A DNA stretch of 36,853 bases from Bacteroidales bacterium (GCA_027067975.1 JAMOUS010000178.1:1-36853), one strand, 5' to 3'. Numbered from the stretch's first letter, positions 16,151 through 25,525 are shown. Notes: generated by a model not told the origin, from the sequence alone. Numbers and translations: made by a program.

Positions 16151-18190
16151 TTATCTCCTGATGACCGCTTTCAGCACCCGGCGTTCTTTTGTGGCCGTTT
16201 CTTCGATCACGATCAGATAGAGTCCTTGGGGGAAAGCAGAAAGATCCAGGGTGCACGCCGGGCTTCTGACCTTTTCTTTGCGCAACAGCAAGGTTCCGCG
16301 CAGGTCATATACGCTGATCCTCTTCGGGGTGACTTCCCCGAACGAGAGATGGAGGATCCCTGAAGCGGGGTTGGGCCAAAGGGTATAGTTCCCCTCATCC
16401 CGGGTTCTCACGCCGAGGATCTCACTGCCCGTGGAGAAAGAGACAGAGGTATCCGGGAGGGCATTCCCTGCATAATCCACCAACCCTTCCGGCACGATCA
16501 CCCGGAAAGTCGTCTCGGCAGCCAGGGAGTCATCCGGCACCAGGACCACGGTCATCTTGTCCGTGGTGACCGTGGCGTTGAAAGGGACCTCTTCCTCTGT
16601 CCCGCCCACCATGGCAACTAGCCTGAAAAGGGTATCGACATTGAGGTAATCCAGCTCCCTTCCCGAGGTGAGTCGTACGGGTTCGGAGAAGGCAAGGATC
16701 ACCACTGCATCAGGTGGGACATTGGCCGTATCGGGGGTAATTGTAACGCGGGGAGGCTCAAGATCTTCCTTGCGACCTTCGAGGAAGACCTGTTTGGCCA
16801 GATAGAGGTGAGGATAGTCTGCCTGTACTGTCAAGACGTCGCTCACATAACCGCCAGGAGCCGTCGCCGGATCGTATACCACGGTAATGTCCTTGTCGCC
16901 ATGGGGAGGCAACTCCACCGGAAAATCAGCTTCGACAGAGAAGTAATCCGTACGGGTCGCATATCCTGTGATCTTAAAGATACTGTCGGTATTGTTATGC
17001 AGAGCCAGCAGATAACGGCTTTCCGTATACCCGTCCCACTTTCCGAAATCGATCGTATCGCGGGAAGGGACAAAAACCTTATGGGTCCATTCGGTCTTGA
17101 TGATCCGCAGGCTCAGGTTCGGTTTCGGATAGCTCATTTCCAGCGCCACCTCTCCGTTCGGGAAGTATTCGGTAAGTTTGGGATATTTATCACCCCAATA
17201 GGCCAAGATGTTTCCGTTCTCCAACTCTTCCACCCCTCCCAGGAAAGGTACGAAAAGATGGGGCGAATGATAGATGCGCCGGACCAGGGTGGCGGTCATG
17301 TTCTTTTCATCCAGTTTGTATTCCACAATGCTGGTCACAGGGGGATCATGAAGATTCCCGTTGTCCAGGAACACAATGTCCCCGTTCCGGAGGCGACGGA
17401 CGGAGTGTTGATGATTGAAACCGACGGTGTCGTTGACAAAGGTGAACTGGTTCCTTTTCCCTCCGAACCGCCACACGAACTCTCCCGTTCTCCTGTCGAC
17501 CCGGCAGATCTCATTCAGATGCCGCAAAGAGACCAGAAAGGTCGTATCGGAATCCACAAACAATGCATTGGCATGTAAGTAATCCACATAAGAAGAGGTA
17601 ATGTCGATGGTGGAAGTATCACAGTCGAGAATATTGAAATGGTCCTTCGACCACCAAGAACTGACCAAGTTCTTGTTCTGATCGAACTCCTGAACAACAA
17701 AATCTTTCACCACCGCATCGGGCTTACCTCCATAGGCAGTCAGATCTTCTTTGTGAAAATCTAAGGCAAGTAGCAGGTAGTGACCTTTACTGTCGGGCTG
17801 ATAGAAGGTAAGCCGCATCATGGGATGGTCCCCGGCGACATGGAAAGTATCCACGATGTTCAACATGGTGTCCACTTTGTAGATAGCGGAATCTCCGAAA
17901 CGGGGCCCCATGCTGTAATACAAATAGTCCCCCACCACTTGGATGCCGGCCATCTGGGTATCCGCTGCATGAAAATAAACCGGTTCCCCATAATTGTCAA
18001 CGAACATCATAAAATCAGGAGTTTGCACCGTATCCCACGGCAATTTGATCGGTGTGAGCATGTAATATCCGGGGGCTGGACCGTTGGACTGAGAAATTGT
18101 GATCTCAGGGAAATAACGGTCGTAATCGGTTTGCGCATTGGCATGGAGCAAAACAATGAGCGATAACAATACGAACAGTGCTTTTTTCAT
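16151..18190 (-). CDS. Arylsulfotransferase-like beta-propeller protein with Ig-like domains and type IX sorting tail
   Basis: 679 residues. Signal peptide (MKKALFVLLSLIVLLHANAQ), then an arylsulfotransferase-type propeller (about 25-350). Next come an Ig-like domain with VTVQADYPHLYLAKQV (about 380-475), an SbsA-type Ig domain (about 475-590; VVILAFSEPV), and a Por-type C-terminal sorting domain (about 605-679; LWPNPASGILHLSF, GLYLIVIEE). Hallmark positions are present: HAN (206-208), the following Arg223 in SLRH, WRFGGK (240-245) and HQHS with His262. These correspond, as I recall, to E. coli ASST His356/Asn358, Arg374 and the sulfuryl-accepting His436. It is expected to be secreted by type IX and held at the surface, moving sulfuryl groups between phenolic compounds. 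GTG at 18196 is in frame, but the ATG at 18190 is preferred. Confidence 0.8.
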   Translation of the reverse strand: MKKALFVLLSLIVLLHANAQTDYDRYFPEITISQSNGPAPGYYMLTPIKLPWDTVQTPDFMMFVDNYGEPVYFHAADTQMAGIQVVGDYLYYSMGPRFGDSAIYKVDTMLNIVDTFHVAGDHPMMRLTFYQPDSKGHYLLLALDFHKEDLTAYGGKPDAVVKDFVVQEFDQNKNLVSSWWSKDHFNILDCDTSTIDITSSYVDYLHANALFVDSDTTFLVSLRHLNEICRVDRRTGEFVWRFGGKRNQFTFVNDTVGFNHQHSVRRLRNGDIVFLDNGNLHDPPVTSIVEYKLDEKNMTATLVRRIYHSPHLFVPFLGGVEELENGNILAYWGDKYPKLTEYFPNGEVALEMSYPKPNLSLRIIKTEWTHKVFVPSRDTIDFGKWDGYTESRYLLALHNNTDSIFKITGYATRTDYFSVEADFPVELPPHGDKDITVVYDPATAPGGYVSDVLTVQADYPHLYLAKQVFLEGRKEDLEPPRVTITPDTANVPPDAVVILAFSEPVRLTSGRELDYLNVDTLFRLVAMVGGTEEEVPFNATVTTDKMTVVLVPDDSLAAETTFRVIVPEGLVDYAGNALPDTSVSFSTGSEILGVRTRDEGNYTLWPNPASGILHLSFGEVTPKRISVYDLRGTLLLRKEKVRSPACTLDLSAFPQGLYLIVIEETATKERRVLKAVIRR

Positions 18191-18233
18191 GACCACTGGG
18201 TATAAAGGTTCAACATGGATGAAAACGGAAAGT

Positions 18234-19913
18234 TCACTTCTGCAAGACTACCTTTAACGTTTTTCGTTTATGATGTCTTTTGTCTTCAACAAAGATAAAA
18301 TAGATCCCCGGATTCAAAAAAGAAAGGTCCAGACGGGCAAGAGAGCCCCCCGGGTGATGCCGAAGCATCACCATTCTTCCCTCGAGGGTGGTGACGCGTA
18401 ACTCTGCCGGCCGTTCATCCGGCAAGAGGATACTGCACCTTCCGTGACAGGGATTGGGATAGAGGCGGCCGTACAGAGCGGTCTCCACGGCAGGGGACCG
18501 CGTTACCACTTCCGCTTGCAGGAGCACTTTTCTGAGAATATAGATCTGGTCCTCACGCCGCGGTTGAAAAGTCAGCCGAAGGACTGCCATGAAGGTTCCG
18601 GTAGTTGGAGGGATGAACGACACCTGCAAAAAAAGTGTATCGCCGGGAAAGAGTGTGGCTTCCGTTGCATTCACCCGAAAACCTTTCCCTTCGACCTTTG
18701 CGGAAGTCATCAGGAGGGTATCCTCCGAAAGATTCCAAAGAGAAACCACCTGGAAAAGGGTATCACTGTCCGTTGAAGAGACGAAAACCAGCGTATCCGG
18801 ATCTACGATTACGAGCGAGTCCTGCTCTGTGGTACACGAAACCTGATAGGTCCACAAAGCTTCGCCCGGAACGCTTCCTACATCGAGATACAAAGAGCCC
18901 GTCGTATCCATAACGGAAAAGAGGATCCCCTCACTGTTCTTTCCCCATCCGGCAAGCAGCCGTCCCTTTTGCATCCTAGCCACACTTCCCATCACCGGAG
19001 TAAAAAGCCCTTGGGGGTGGGGCAGGGAGTGCAGGAGGCGGACACGGTGTTCCGTCTGGTTTACCCGGTAAATCTTTATGCTGGAAGGATCTGTCCCCGG
19101 CAAACCGTTATCAAACAGGATCAGGGTGTCTTTTCCGATAAAATGCGCATCGTGGATTGCCCGGAAGTCGATCGTATCTCCCGTGAACTGGTTGTGTTTC
19201 CCTCCCATTCTCCAGATGATCTCCCCGGTTGAAGCATCGATCTTTGTGATCTCGCTCATATTGCGTGAGGTCAGAAGGTAGTTCCCGTCAGGGGTAATGA
19301 CAAAGCGGTTGGCATGGACATAGTCGATCACCGCGGCGGTGAGGTCAACCAAGGCCGTATCGGCATCCGTAACGGAAAAGTGGTCCCAACTGCTCCAGGA
19401 GAACACCGGATTCCCCGATGCATCCTGTACCCTGAGAAGGAGCCCTTGCACGGTGGCCTGAGGATCACCACCTTCGACCACAGCGCTCATATCGACCCTT
19501 CTTGTATCTTCGGCCATCATCAACACCCTTCCGTCGGGAAGGATCTGAAGACTATGGAAATCGGGGTTTCCGCCCGGCCACCGAAGGGTATCATGGATCC
19601 TGTATTCAGGGTCCATGACGAGAAACGCTCCCACCCCCACATCATAGCAGGTAAGATCGCCCGAAGGATGTCGCATAAAGGTTCTGACCCCTTTCGGGAA
19701 GAAACGGAAATAGCATGGGTCACCGTCAGGACCGGTGACCGTAAGCCATCCTTCCGTAGCAAGCAGATAGTTCACCTCAGGCAGGGGACCCGATATCGTA
19801 ACCCGGAGGTGCGGATAGGGTTGGGCTGATCCCGTGAAGGAAGTCCAATACAGGATCCCTGTCAACACCAGGCTCAAGATCCCGGAAGAACGAATGTCAT
19901 GGGGAAAGAACAT
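18234..19913 (-). CDS. Second arylsulfotransferase-like beta-propeller protein with type IX sorting tail
   Basis: 559 residues: signal peptide (to about SFTGSAQ), an arylsulfotransferase-like propeller (about 35-360), one Ig-like domain (about 365-470) and a Por-type sorting domain (about 485-559; LYPNPCHGRCSILLP, PGIYFIFVED). It is a shorter paralogue of the protein at 16151-18190, lacking the SbsA-type domain. HAN (200-202), Arg217 and His254 (IHDAHF) are kept; the His after the Arg is Asn here (TSRN against SLRH). It sits 43 bp upstream of its paralogue on the same strand, so the two are probably co-transcribed. TTG at 19916 is in frame; ATG at 19913 was chosen. Confidence 0.8.
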   Translation of the reverse strand: MFFPHDIRSSGILSLVLTGILYWTSFTGSAQPYPHLRVTISGPLPEVNYLLATEGWLTVTGPDGDPCYFRFFPKGVRTFMRHPSGDLTCYDVGVGAFLVMDPEYRIHDTLRWPGGNPDFHSLQILPDGRVLMMAEDTRRVDMSAVVEGGDPQATVQGLLLRVQDASGNPVFSWSSWDHFSVTDADTALVDLTAAVIDYVHANRFVITPDGNYLLTSRNMSEITKIDASTGEIIWRMGGKHNQFTGDTIDFRAIHDAHFIGKDTLILFDNGLPGTDPSSIKIYRVNQTEHRVRLLHSLPHPQGLFTPVMGSVARMQKGRLLAGWGKNSEGILFSVMDTTGSLYLDVGSVPGEALWTYQVSCTTEQDSLVIVDPDTLVFVSSTDSDTLFQVVSLWNLSEDTLLMTSAKVEGKGFRVNATEATLFPGDTLFLQVSFIPPTTGTFMAVLRLTFQPRREDQIYILRKVLLQAEVVTRSPAVETALYGRLYPNPCHGRCSILLPDERPAELRVTTLEGRMVMLRHHPGGSLARLDLSFLNPGIYFIFVEDKRHHKRKTLKVVLQK

Positions 19914-19917
19914 CAAT

Positions 19918-19925
19918 CAAAAATA
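19918..19925 (-). promoter_or_regulatory. Bacteroidota -7 promoter element overlapping the terminator tail
   Basis: The minus strand reads TATTTTTG, an exact TAnnTTTG, only 4 bp before the ATG at 19913. A TTG lies 20 bp upstream, in the loop region of the terminator hairpin at 19936-19961. If real, the transcript would start at or just past the ATG. Confidence 0.35.
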
Positions 19926-19961
19926 GGAAAAATAAAAAGGAGCAGCAATCGCTGCTCCTTT
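19925..19961 (-). terminator. Intrinsic terminator after the SusCD-lipoprotein operon
   Basis: Eleven-bp perfect stem AAAGGAGCAGC/GCTGCTCCTTT (19936-19961) with a 4-base loop. On the minus strand it is followed by a T-rich tail (TTTTATTTTT). It lies 27 bp past the stop of the lipoprotein gene ending at 19988 and separates that operon from the arylsulfotransferase-like genes. Confidence 0.8.
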
Positions 19962-19987
19962 CTATCGTATACAATGGATGTTTTCTG

Positions 19988-20830
19988 TCACTGTTTGGTG
20001 ATCTCCACGTGGCTCTTACGGTTGGGCTTCGAGAAGTTCTGCGACCAGTACATGTAGAAATCGATGCTCATGCTTGCGGTACAACCCGACCATGTACCTT
20101 TGCCTCCCGTCCAGTAGTCATAGGGACCCGGGAGGGTCTGGCCCCAGTAATCATGAGCAATACTGATCGAGCCGTCGAGCAGGCCGATGTGAAGCAGCAC
20201 GTCGCCTTCGTTCCCGTGACCTTTCTGGAAGGTTTCGCCCCATCCGGCATATACCTTGGAGAGGAAAGGCGGATTGAAGGCATCGCCCACCGGCACAGCC
20301 TTGACACGCAAGACATTGTCGCCGTCATCAGCATTGTGAACGATGGTAACGCTCAGGTCGTCCACCTTGCTGTCGCCCGTTTCCGTTCCTTTCCAAGTTC
20401 CGACGAAATCGTCGATGCTCCAGGGGCAGAAACGTTTCAGGATGACCTTCAGGGAATCGGGATCGGAGGTGATCCCACCATGAGTCGTCTCGGTCACGAT
20501 GAGATAAGCAAAGGTATCGACACTACTCTGTGCCCAGGTCACATAAACGACGTTGGGATAGATCGAATCCTGCTTGATGGTAGCCTCATAGCCGTACGTT
20601 GACCAGTGGTAGGTCGAGCCGCCACGGTAAGCGACACTGTACTTGACAGCGGCCAGGCCGGAAGCGGAAACCTCGGTCGGCCCCGTGAAGTTGAGGATCT
20701 TGGGAATGACCTTGTTCCAGTCATAGTTTTCCCTTGCCTTCTCTACGTCGGACTTGGTACAACCGACGAAAAGGAAGGAGACCATGACCATCAGGGCAAA
20801 TAAAGAGGTGATAATTGTTCTATTCTTCAT
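19988..20830 (-). CDS. Lipoprotein of an uncharacterised family (PKD-like N-terminal domain), paralogue 2, in the SusCD operon
   Basis: 280 residues from the ATG at 20830; an in-frame GTG at 20857 is less likely. Lipobox LFVGC. Layout matches the paralogue at 15211-16053: a PKD-like domain (YRGGSTYHWSTYG...VVYVTWAQSSVDTFAYLIVTET), then FCPWSIDDFVGTWKG, GNEGDVLL, YWTGGKGTWSGCT and SQNFSKPN. It is the third gene of the operon after SusC and SusD, where SusE/SusF-type surface ligand-binding lipoproteins usually sit. A role in binding the imported compound at the cell surface is therefore inferred. An intrinsic terminator follows directly. Confidence 0.82.
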   Translation of the reverse strand: MKNRTIITSLFALMVMVSFLFVGCTKSDVEKARENYDWNKVIPKILNFTGPTEVSASGLAAVKYSVAYRGGSTYHWSTYGYEATIKQDSIYPNVVYVTWAQSSVDTFAYLIVTETTHGGITSDPDSLKVILKRFCPWSIDDFVGTWKGTETGDSKVDDLSVTIVHNADDGDNVLRVKAVPVGDAFNPPFLSKVYAGWGETFQKGHGNEGDVLLHIGLLDGSISIAHDYWGQTLPGPYDYWTGGKGTWSGCTASMSIDFYMYWSQNFSKPNRKSHVEITKQ

Positions 20831-20862
20831 GGTATTGGATTTTTTTAACGACTTCACAACAA

Positions 20863-22413
20863 TTACTTATCACAGGTAGCACCCACGGGTGAGACCAGAC
20901 CATCATAGCCTTTCCAGCAGCCTTTCGAGAGATCGTCGGGACCGTCGGTGGTATAGTTCGGAGCACCGATGATCTCGAGCTCTGCGGCGGGCACCGGATA
21001 GTGGAGGATGGTTCCGGCCTGCAGCATATCACGACGCCGCATATCGAAGAAGCCCGTTCCACCCTGCGTGAGGATCAATTCGACATCTCTTTCATAAAAG
21101 ATGATCTCGAGCGCCTCGTCGGCCGTGATACCGGTCGCCACATCAGCCAGTCCGCCCCGGGCTTTCCGTGCGCCGGCGGGGTCGTTGAGGATGGCCACAG
21201 CCTGATCGACGGAGCCGGTACGGACGAGTGCTTCTGCGATGAGCATGTCGTTCTCCCATTTACGGAAGGTGGGAGCCGGACCCTGCCAGGTCTTCAGCCA
21301 GTCGTCATACCTCTTGTACCGGTAGTGCGAGAAGTGATAGAAACCACGTTCGGGACGGAAGTTGTTGTCCGGCAGGAACTGGAAGTCGGAGGCCAGACGG
21401 GCGTCATCCGAGGAGGCTTCACCCGGGTCGTTGCCGTCGGGGGTGTTCCACGACTTGTTGTCATCGGGCCAGCGGGAAGGATAGTCGTGATCCATCAGGT
21501 TGATGATCCGGTGGTCGATCCTCACCCAACCGGGATAGACTCCGTAACCTTTGAGGTTATCCCACCAGGTATTGTCATCCATATCGGGAGCCAGGTCGAA
21601 ATCGATCCCGTTCTTGGCATAGGTCAGCACCTTATTCCAGTCAACAGCTGCATTCTCGGCAGCCGTACGCGGAGTATAAGCCATAATCCTAGCCATAAAG
21701 CTACTGACCAGCTTGCGGAAGTCGGCTTTCGAGAAGTTGTAGCCCCGGATGAAACCATCGGGGAGGTTGTAATCGTAAGAAGTGGCATCGATGGTCTGGA
21801 GCGCCTTGTCCAGGAAGGCAAGACCTGCATTCGATACATCCTGATAAGGGCTGAACGAAAGGTTGGTCAGGTCGGTGTCCCAGTCGATGATGTTGGCCTG
21901 GTCGTAGATCAGACCGAGATAGCCGTGAACGACACCCTGCATGAAATAGCACCATGCGCGAATCATATCGGTCACATCCTTACCGCCATCTTCGATGACG
22001 ACCCCGTCGCCTTCGATCTTCTTCAGCACGTCATTGACCTGCGAGAGAGCGGAGTAAGAACTGTTCCAGAAGTTCCGGTTCACATAGGCATAGGAGTAAG
22101 TGATGTCGTTGTTGAAAGGCTTCCTCGGTTCCGAGGAGAGGTCTTTCATCCCGGCATTCCCCCACGAACAGGTATTCTGGTCGGCCATGGTACACATCGA
22201 GAGTGCCGGGCCGCTGTACTCCTGGATGGCGTTGTTCCACACCCTGTACGCACCGCCGGCCAGCTTGATCAGGTCGGAAGGAGTTGCCAGCACGTCGTTG
22301 GTATCAGGGTCGTTGTAGTTCTCGACATTCATATCGACGCAGCTGTAGCTGATCAATCCGATACCGAGGACTACCAAATAAACGATCTTGGAAAGTTTGC
22401 TTTTCATAATCAT
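20863..22413 (-). CDS. SusD/RagB-family nutrient-binding lipoprotein
   Basis: Surface lid of a SusCD outer-membrane importer, 516 residues. Lipobox ISYSC near residue 25, then the helical TPR-like SusD body (DLIKLAGGAYRVWNN, SSYSALSQVNDVLKKIEG, AWCYFMQGVVHGYLGLIYDQ). The C-terminal region keeps the family sequence IIFYERDVELILTQGGTGFFDMRRRDML. It lies just after the susC-like gene on the same strand (22-bp gap). The transported substrate cannot be told from sequence; the arylsulfotransferase and ATP-sulfurylase genes downstream hint at a sulfated or phenolic compound. Two ATGs (22413 and 22407) are possible starts. Confidence 0.93.
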   Translation of the reverse strand: MIMKSKLSKIVYLVVLGIGLISYSCVDMNVENYNDPDTNDVLATPSDLIKLAGGAYRVWNNAIQEYSGPALSMCTMADQNTCSWGNAGMKDLSSEPRKPFNNDITYSYAYVNRNFWNSSYSALSQVNDVLKKIEGDGVVIEDGGKDVTDMIRAWCYFMQGVVHGYLGLIYDQANIIDWDTDLTNLSFSPYQDVSNAGLAFLDKALQTIDATSYDYNLPDGFIRGYNFSKADFRKLVSSFMARIMAYTPRTAAENAAVDWNKVLTYAKNGIDFDLAPDMDDNTWWDNLKGYGVYPGWVRIDHRIINLMDHDYPSRWPDDNKSWNTPDGNDPGEASSDDARLASDFQFLPDNNFRPERGFYHFSHYRYKRYDDWLKTWQGPAPTFRKWENDMLIAEALVRTGSVDQAVAILNDPAGARKARGGLADVATGITADEALEIIFYERDVELILTQGGTGFFDMRRRDMLQAGTILHYPVPAAELEIIGAPNYTTDGPDDLSKGCWKGYDGLVSPVGATCDK

Positions 22414-22435
22414 CTCGTTTTAATTCCTAAGTTTT

Positions 22436-25400
22436 TTAAAATTTCAGCTCAATGGAACCCGTAAATGTCCGGTAGTTCGGATAAGAGAACTCATCCCATG
22501 CCTGGATGGTGGCATCACCGGCCCCTTCATATGTACCGATCTCGGGATCGAAACCGGGATAGTTGGTGAAGGTGTAAAGGTTCCTTCCCTGTACCCCAAT
22601 ACGCATGTGCTTGAAGAACTTGAGGAACGATTTATTGATCTCGTAGTACACGGAGAGCTCACGGATCTTCACATAAGTGCCGTCATAGACGAAGTGTGAA
22701 GAGGGAGCCGCCACGTTGTACAGCGACTGGAAGTAGTCGAATGCCTTCTTCTGGTAGTCGGGCAGACCATACACATCCTGGTCGGCCGAACGCATGTCGC
22801 GGTACATCCACTGGTTGGTCAGGTTGTAAATGTCGCCGCCCTGTTTCCAGTCGAGCAGGAAGTAAACGGTAAAGCCATAGAAACTGACCGTGTTGGCGAA
22901 GGTCATGTTGAAGTCGGGGTTGGCATCGCCGATCTTCTGGTTGATGGCATTCCCGGCAGCATCCTGGTCGATGATGACATGCTCGAAACGAGTACCTTCG
23001 GTACCGATGGGAATCACATAACCATCGCTGTTGATGGTGAAGTCGTTCCGATCCCATCCGGCTGGCAGGTCATCGAGCGAGCGGATGAATTTCTGACCGA
23101 AGAGTTCGCCGAACACTGCACCTTCTTCGACGCGGTAGGTACCGGGGGAGGTGGAGTTACCGCGGGCACCCATGGTGAAGGGAGGCACATCCAGTTTGGA
23201 GATCCACTGCTTCACATGGGTGAAAGTGAGGTTGGCATTCCAGTTCAATTTACTGGTCGAGATGATCCGGGCGCCCAAAGTGGCTTCGAAAGCTTTCGAG
23301 CTCAGGGTACCCATGTTCTGCCACTGGTACTTGTAACCGACACTGGCCGGGAGGGGTACGGGCCAAAACTGATCTTCGGCATCGGTCTTCGAATAGACCA
23401 GCTCAAGATCCAGACGCTTGACGACCTCAGCATTCAGACCCACCTCGAATTCTTTGATAAGAGAGGGCTTGATCTTGCTGTTACCCAAGGTGTTTTTCGT
23501 CACGTTACCACCCGACAGGTTGTAAGTCTCATACTGGGCGTTCCACGGCGGACGGTTCCCCGAGGTACCGTAAGCTGCGCGGATCTTCAACTCGTCGACA
23601 CCGGGGATGGTGACGTCTTCGGTGATACGATACGCACCCGACACCCTATAATAAGAATGCCATCTTTCGTCCGCACCGAACTGCGAAGCACCATCGTAAC
23701 GGTACAGTACCGAACCGATGTATTTGGCTTTGTAGTCGAAGTCGGCAATGGCGAAGATGTTCTGGGCGATGGTTTCACCCATTTTGGAATCGTTCCAGAT
23801 CTTGTCCTGATCGATGGCCGAGAAATCGGGGATATTTCTCACGGCAAAATCTCTACCACCGGTTTTGAAACCTTTCCAATGCTTGTTCTCAAAGAGGTAG
23901 CTGGCCTTGAACTTGGTCGTCCAGTCGCCGAACTGCTTGTTGAAGTTCAAGGTAGCCTGGAAAGTCTGATAGAAGGTATTGCCCCACGACTTTTTCATGG
24001 CACCCTTGGTACCACCCGTGTTGTAAGAACCGAGGGTAAGGTAGCCCACCGGACGATACCAACTGGAGTTGTCATCCTTCTTTTCGAACGAATACTGCAC
24101 GTCGGCTTTTAACCAGGAAGTGAAGTTGTAAGCGAACTTATAGCTCGACAGGATCCTGAAGGAGTTGGTATAGCTGTCGGTATTGGCCAAAGGATAGAGG
24201 GGGTTGGTGGTGGTACCGAACTGGTCGACCTTCAGCCTGTAGGGAGAACCGTCGGGGTTCTTGGCATACAGGTTCATGTCGGGCTGCAGCTGCATCAGGG
24301 AGAAGAAGTGCATCGACCCATTGTCCTTGTGCGTGGAGATGATCAGGTTACTGGTATTGAAAGAGAACTTATCGGAGAACCTGTGGTCGAGGTTCATACG
24401 GAAGTTCTGACGCGTGTAACCGTTCACATTGAACACGATCCCACCCTGGTGGGTGTTCTCGTACGAGATCATGAAGTTGGTCTTGTCGAGATTGGATTCC
24501 ACCGAGACGTAGTTGGTGTAATAATCACCGCCGGTATAGAATTCGGAAAGATGATCGTGAACCACGCCGAAGGGGTTGTCCATGTAATGGTCGTCATCGA
24601 TCACCCGGCTTCCGGAAATGAGGATCCCGATACTGTCGGGGTTGGTCTGGCCGGGCAATTCCCCATAAATAAGGGTGTTGGCATACTTGGTGAAACGATG
24701 CTCGCTGGCCCAGTCGGGCTTCAGTTTGTAGAAGTGATGGGTGGAGACATCCATCTTGTGGGCCAGGTTGGATTTCCCATACTCACCGCGGTAGGTCACG
24801 AGGGTCTGGTTTTTGGCGAGGCCTTTCCCTCGCTTGGTGGTGATGACGATCACGCCGTTACCGGCCCTTGACCCGTAGAGAGCGGAGGCGGCAGCCCCTT
24901 TGACCACCTCCATGGAGGCGATGTCGTCGACGTTGATGTCAGCAAGGGTACCTGAGAGCTGTACACCGTCGACGATGATCAGCGGAGCGGAACTTCCGCG
25001 CAGGTTGGTAGCACCACGAAGACGGATGGCGGGAGCCGAACCCGGTCTTCCTCCCGGCTGCACGATGGTCACACCGGCCACCTTGCCCTGCAAGGCACTG
25101 GCGGGGTTGGCAGCAGGAGCCTCTTTCAGCTCTTTCTCACCTACCGTTGACACCGACACCGAGAGTTTCTTCTTCGGCGTTCCCGATGCCACACCGGAGA
25201 CCACCACTTCGTCGAGACCAAAGACGTCAGGCTTCATCTGCACATCAATCTGCGTCCTGCCGTCAATGCTAACCTCCTGGGTCTTCATACCCACAAAACT
25301 GAACTCAAGCACTTTGGCGTCGGCAGGAACAGTGAGGGTATACTTCCCGTCGAAATCGGTGACCGTTCCGTACTGGGTGTTACCCTTCACCACGACTGTC

Positions 25401-25525
25401 ACGCCAGGTAACGGCGAACCATCATCGGCACTGGTGACAGTACCGGTAATAGTCAGCGTCTGTGCCTGGGCCAGTTGCAAGCCTACGAACACCAGGAACA
25501 CGAAAAAAGCCGTAAGTTTTTTCAT
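22436..25525 (-). CDS. SusC/RagA-family TonB-linked outer-membrane transporter
   Basis: 1029 residues. Signal peptide (MKKLTAFFVFLVFVGLQLAQAQ), then a carboxypeptidase-regulatory-like domain (TITGTVTSADDGSPLPG; FDGKYTLTVP), a TonB-box region (GLDEVVVSG), the plug domain (GKVAGVTIVQPGGRPGSAPAIRLRG is cut here to motif level: it is the typical plug core) and a long C-terminal beta barrel. It imports the ligand captured by the SusD partner, driven by TonB/ExbBD. The frame is open to 25561, but Met at 25525 begins a clean signal peptide and is chosen. It is the first gene of the susC-susD-lipoprotein operon. No sigma/anti-sigma or hybrid two-component regulator gene is adjacent. Confidence 0.95.
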   Translation of the reverse strand: MKKLTAFFVFLVFVGLQLAQAQTLTITGTVTSADDGSPLPGVTVVVKGNTQYGTVTDFDGKYTLTVPADAKVLEFSFVGMKTQEVSIDGRTQIDVQMKPDVFGLDEVVVSGVASGTPKKKLSVSVSTVGEKELKEAPAANPASALQGKVAGVTIVQPGGRPGSAPAIRLRGATNLRGSSAPLIIVDGVQLSGTLADINVDDIASMEVVKGAAASALYGSRAGNGVIVITTKRGKGLAKNQTLVTYRGEYGKSNLAHKMDVSTHHFYKLKPDWASEHRFTKYANTLIYGELPGQTNPDSIGILISGSRVIDDDHYMDNPFGVVHDHLSEFYTGGDYYTNYVSVESNLDKTNFMISYENTHQGGIVFNVNGYTRQNFRMNLDHRFSDKFSFNTSNLIISTHKDNGSMHFFSLMQLQPDMNLYAKNPDGSPYRLKVDQFGTTTNPLYPLANTDSYTNSFRILSSYKFAYNFTSWLKADVQYSFEKKDDNSSWYRPVGYLTLGSYNTGGTKGAMKKSWGNTFYQTFQATLNFNKQFGDWTTKFKASYLFENKHWKGFKTGGRDFAVRNIPDFSAIDQDKIWNDSKMGETIAQNIFAIADFDYKAKYIGSVLYRYDGASQFGADERWHSYYRVSGAYRITEDVTIPGVDELKIRAAYGTSGNRPPWNAQYETYNLSGGNVTKNTLGNSKIKPSLIKEFEVGLNAEVVKRLDLELVYSKTDAEDQFWPVPLPASVGYKYQWQNMGTLSSKAFEATLGARIISTSKLNWNANLTFTHVKQWISKLDVPPFTMGARGNSTSPGTYRVEEGAVFGELFGQKFIRSLDDLPAGWDRNDFTINSDGYVIPIGTEGTRFEHVIIDQDAAGNAINQKIGDANPDFNMTFANTVSFYGFTVYFLLDWKQGGDIYNLTNQWMYRDMRSADQDVYGLPDYQKKAFDYFQSLYNVAAPSSHFVYDGTYVKIRELSVYYEINKSFLKFFKHMRIGVQGRNLYTFTNYPGFDPEIGTYEGAGDATIQAWDEFSYPNYRTFTGSIELKF

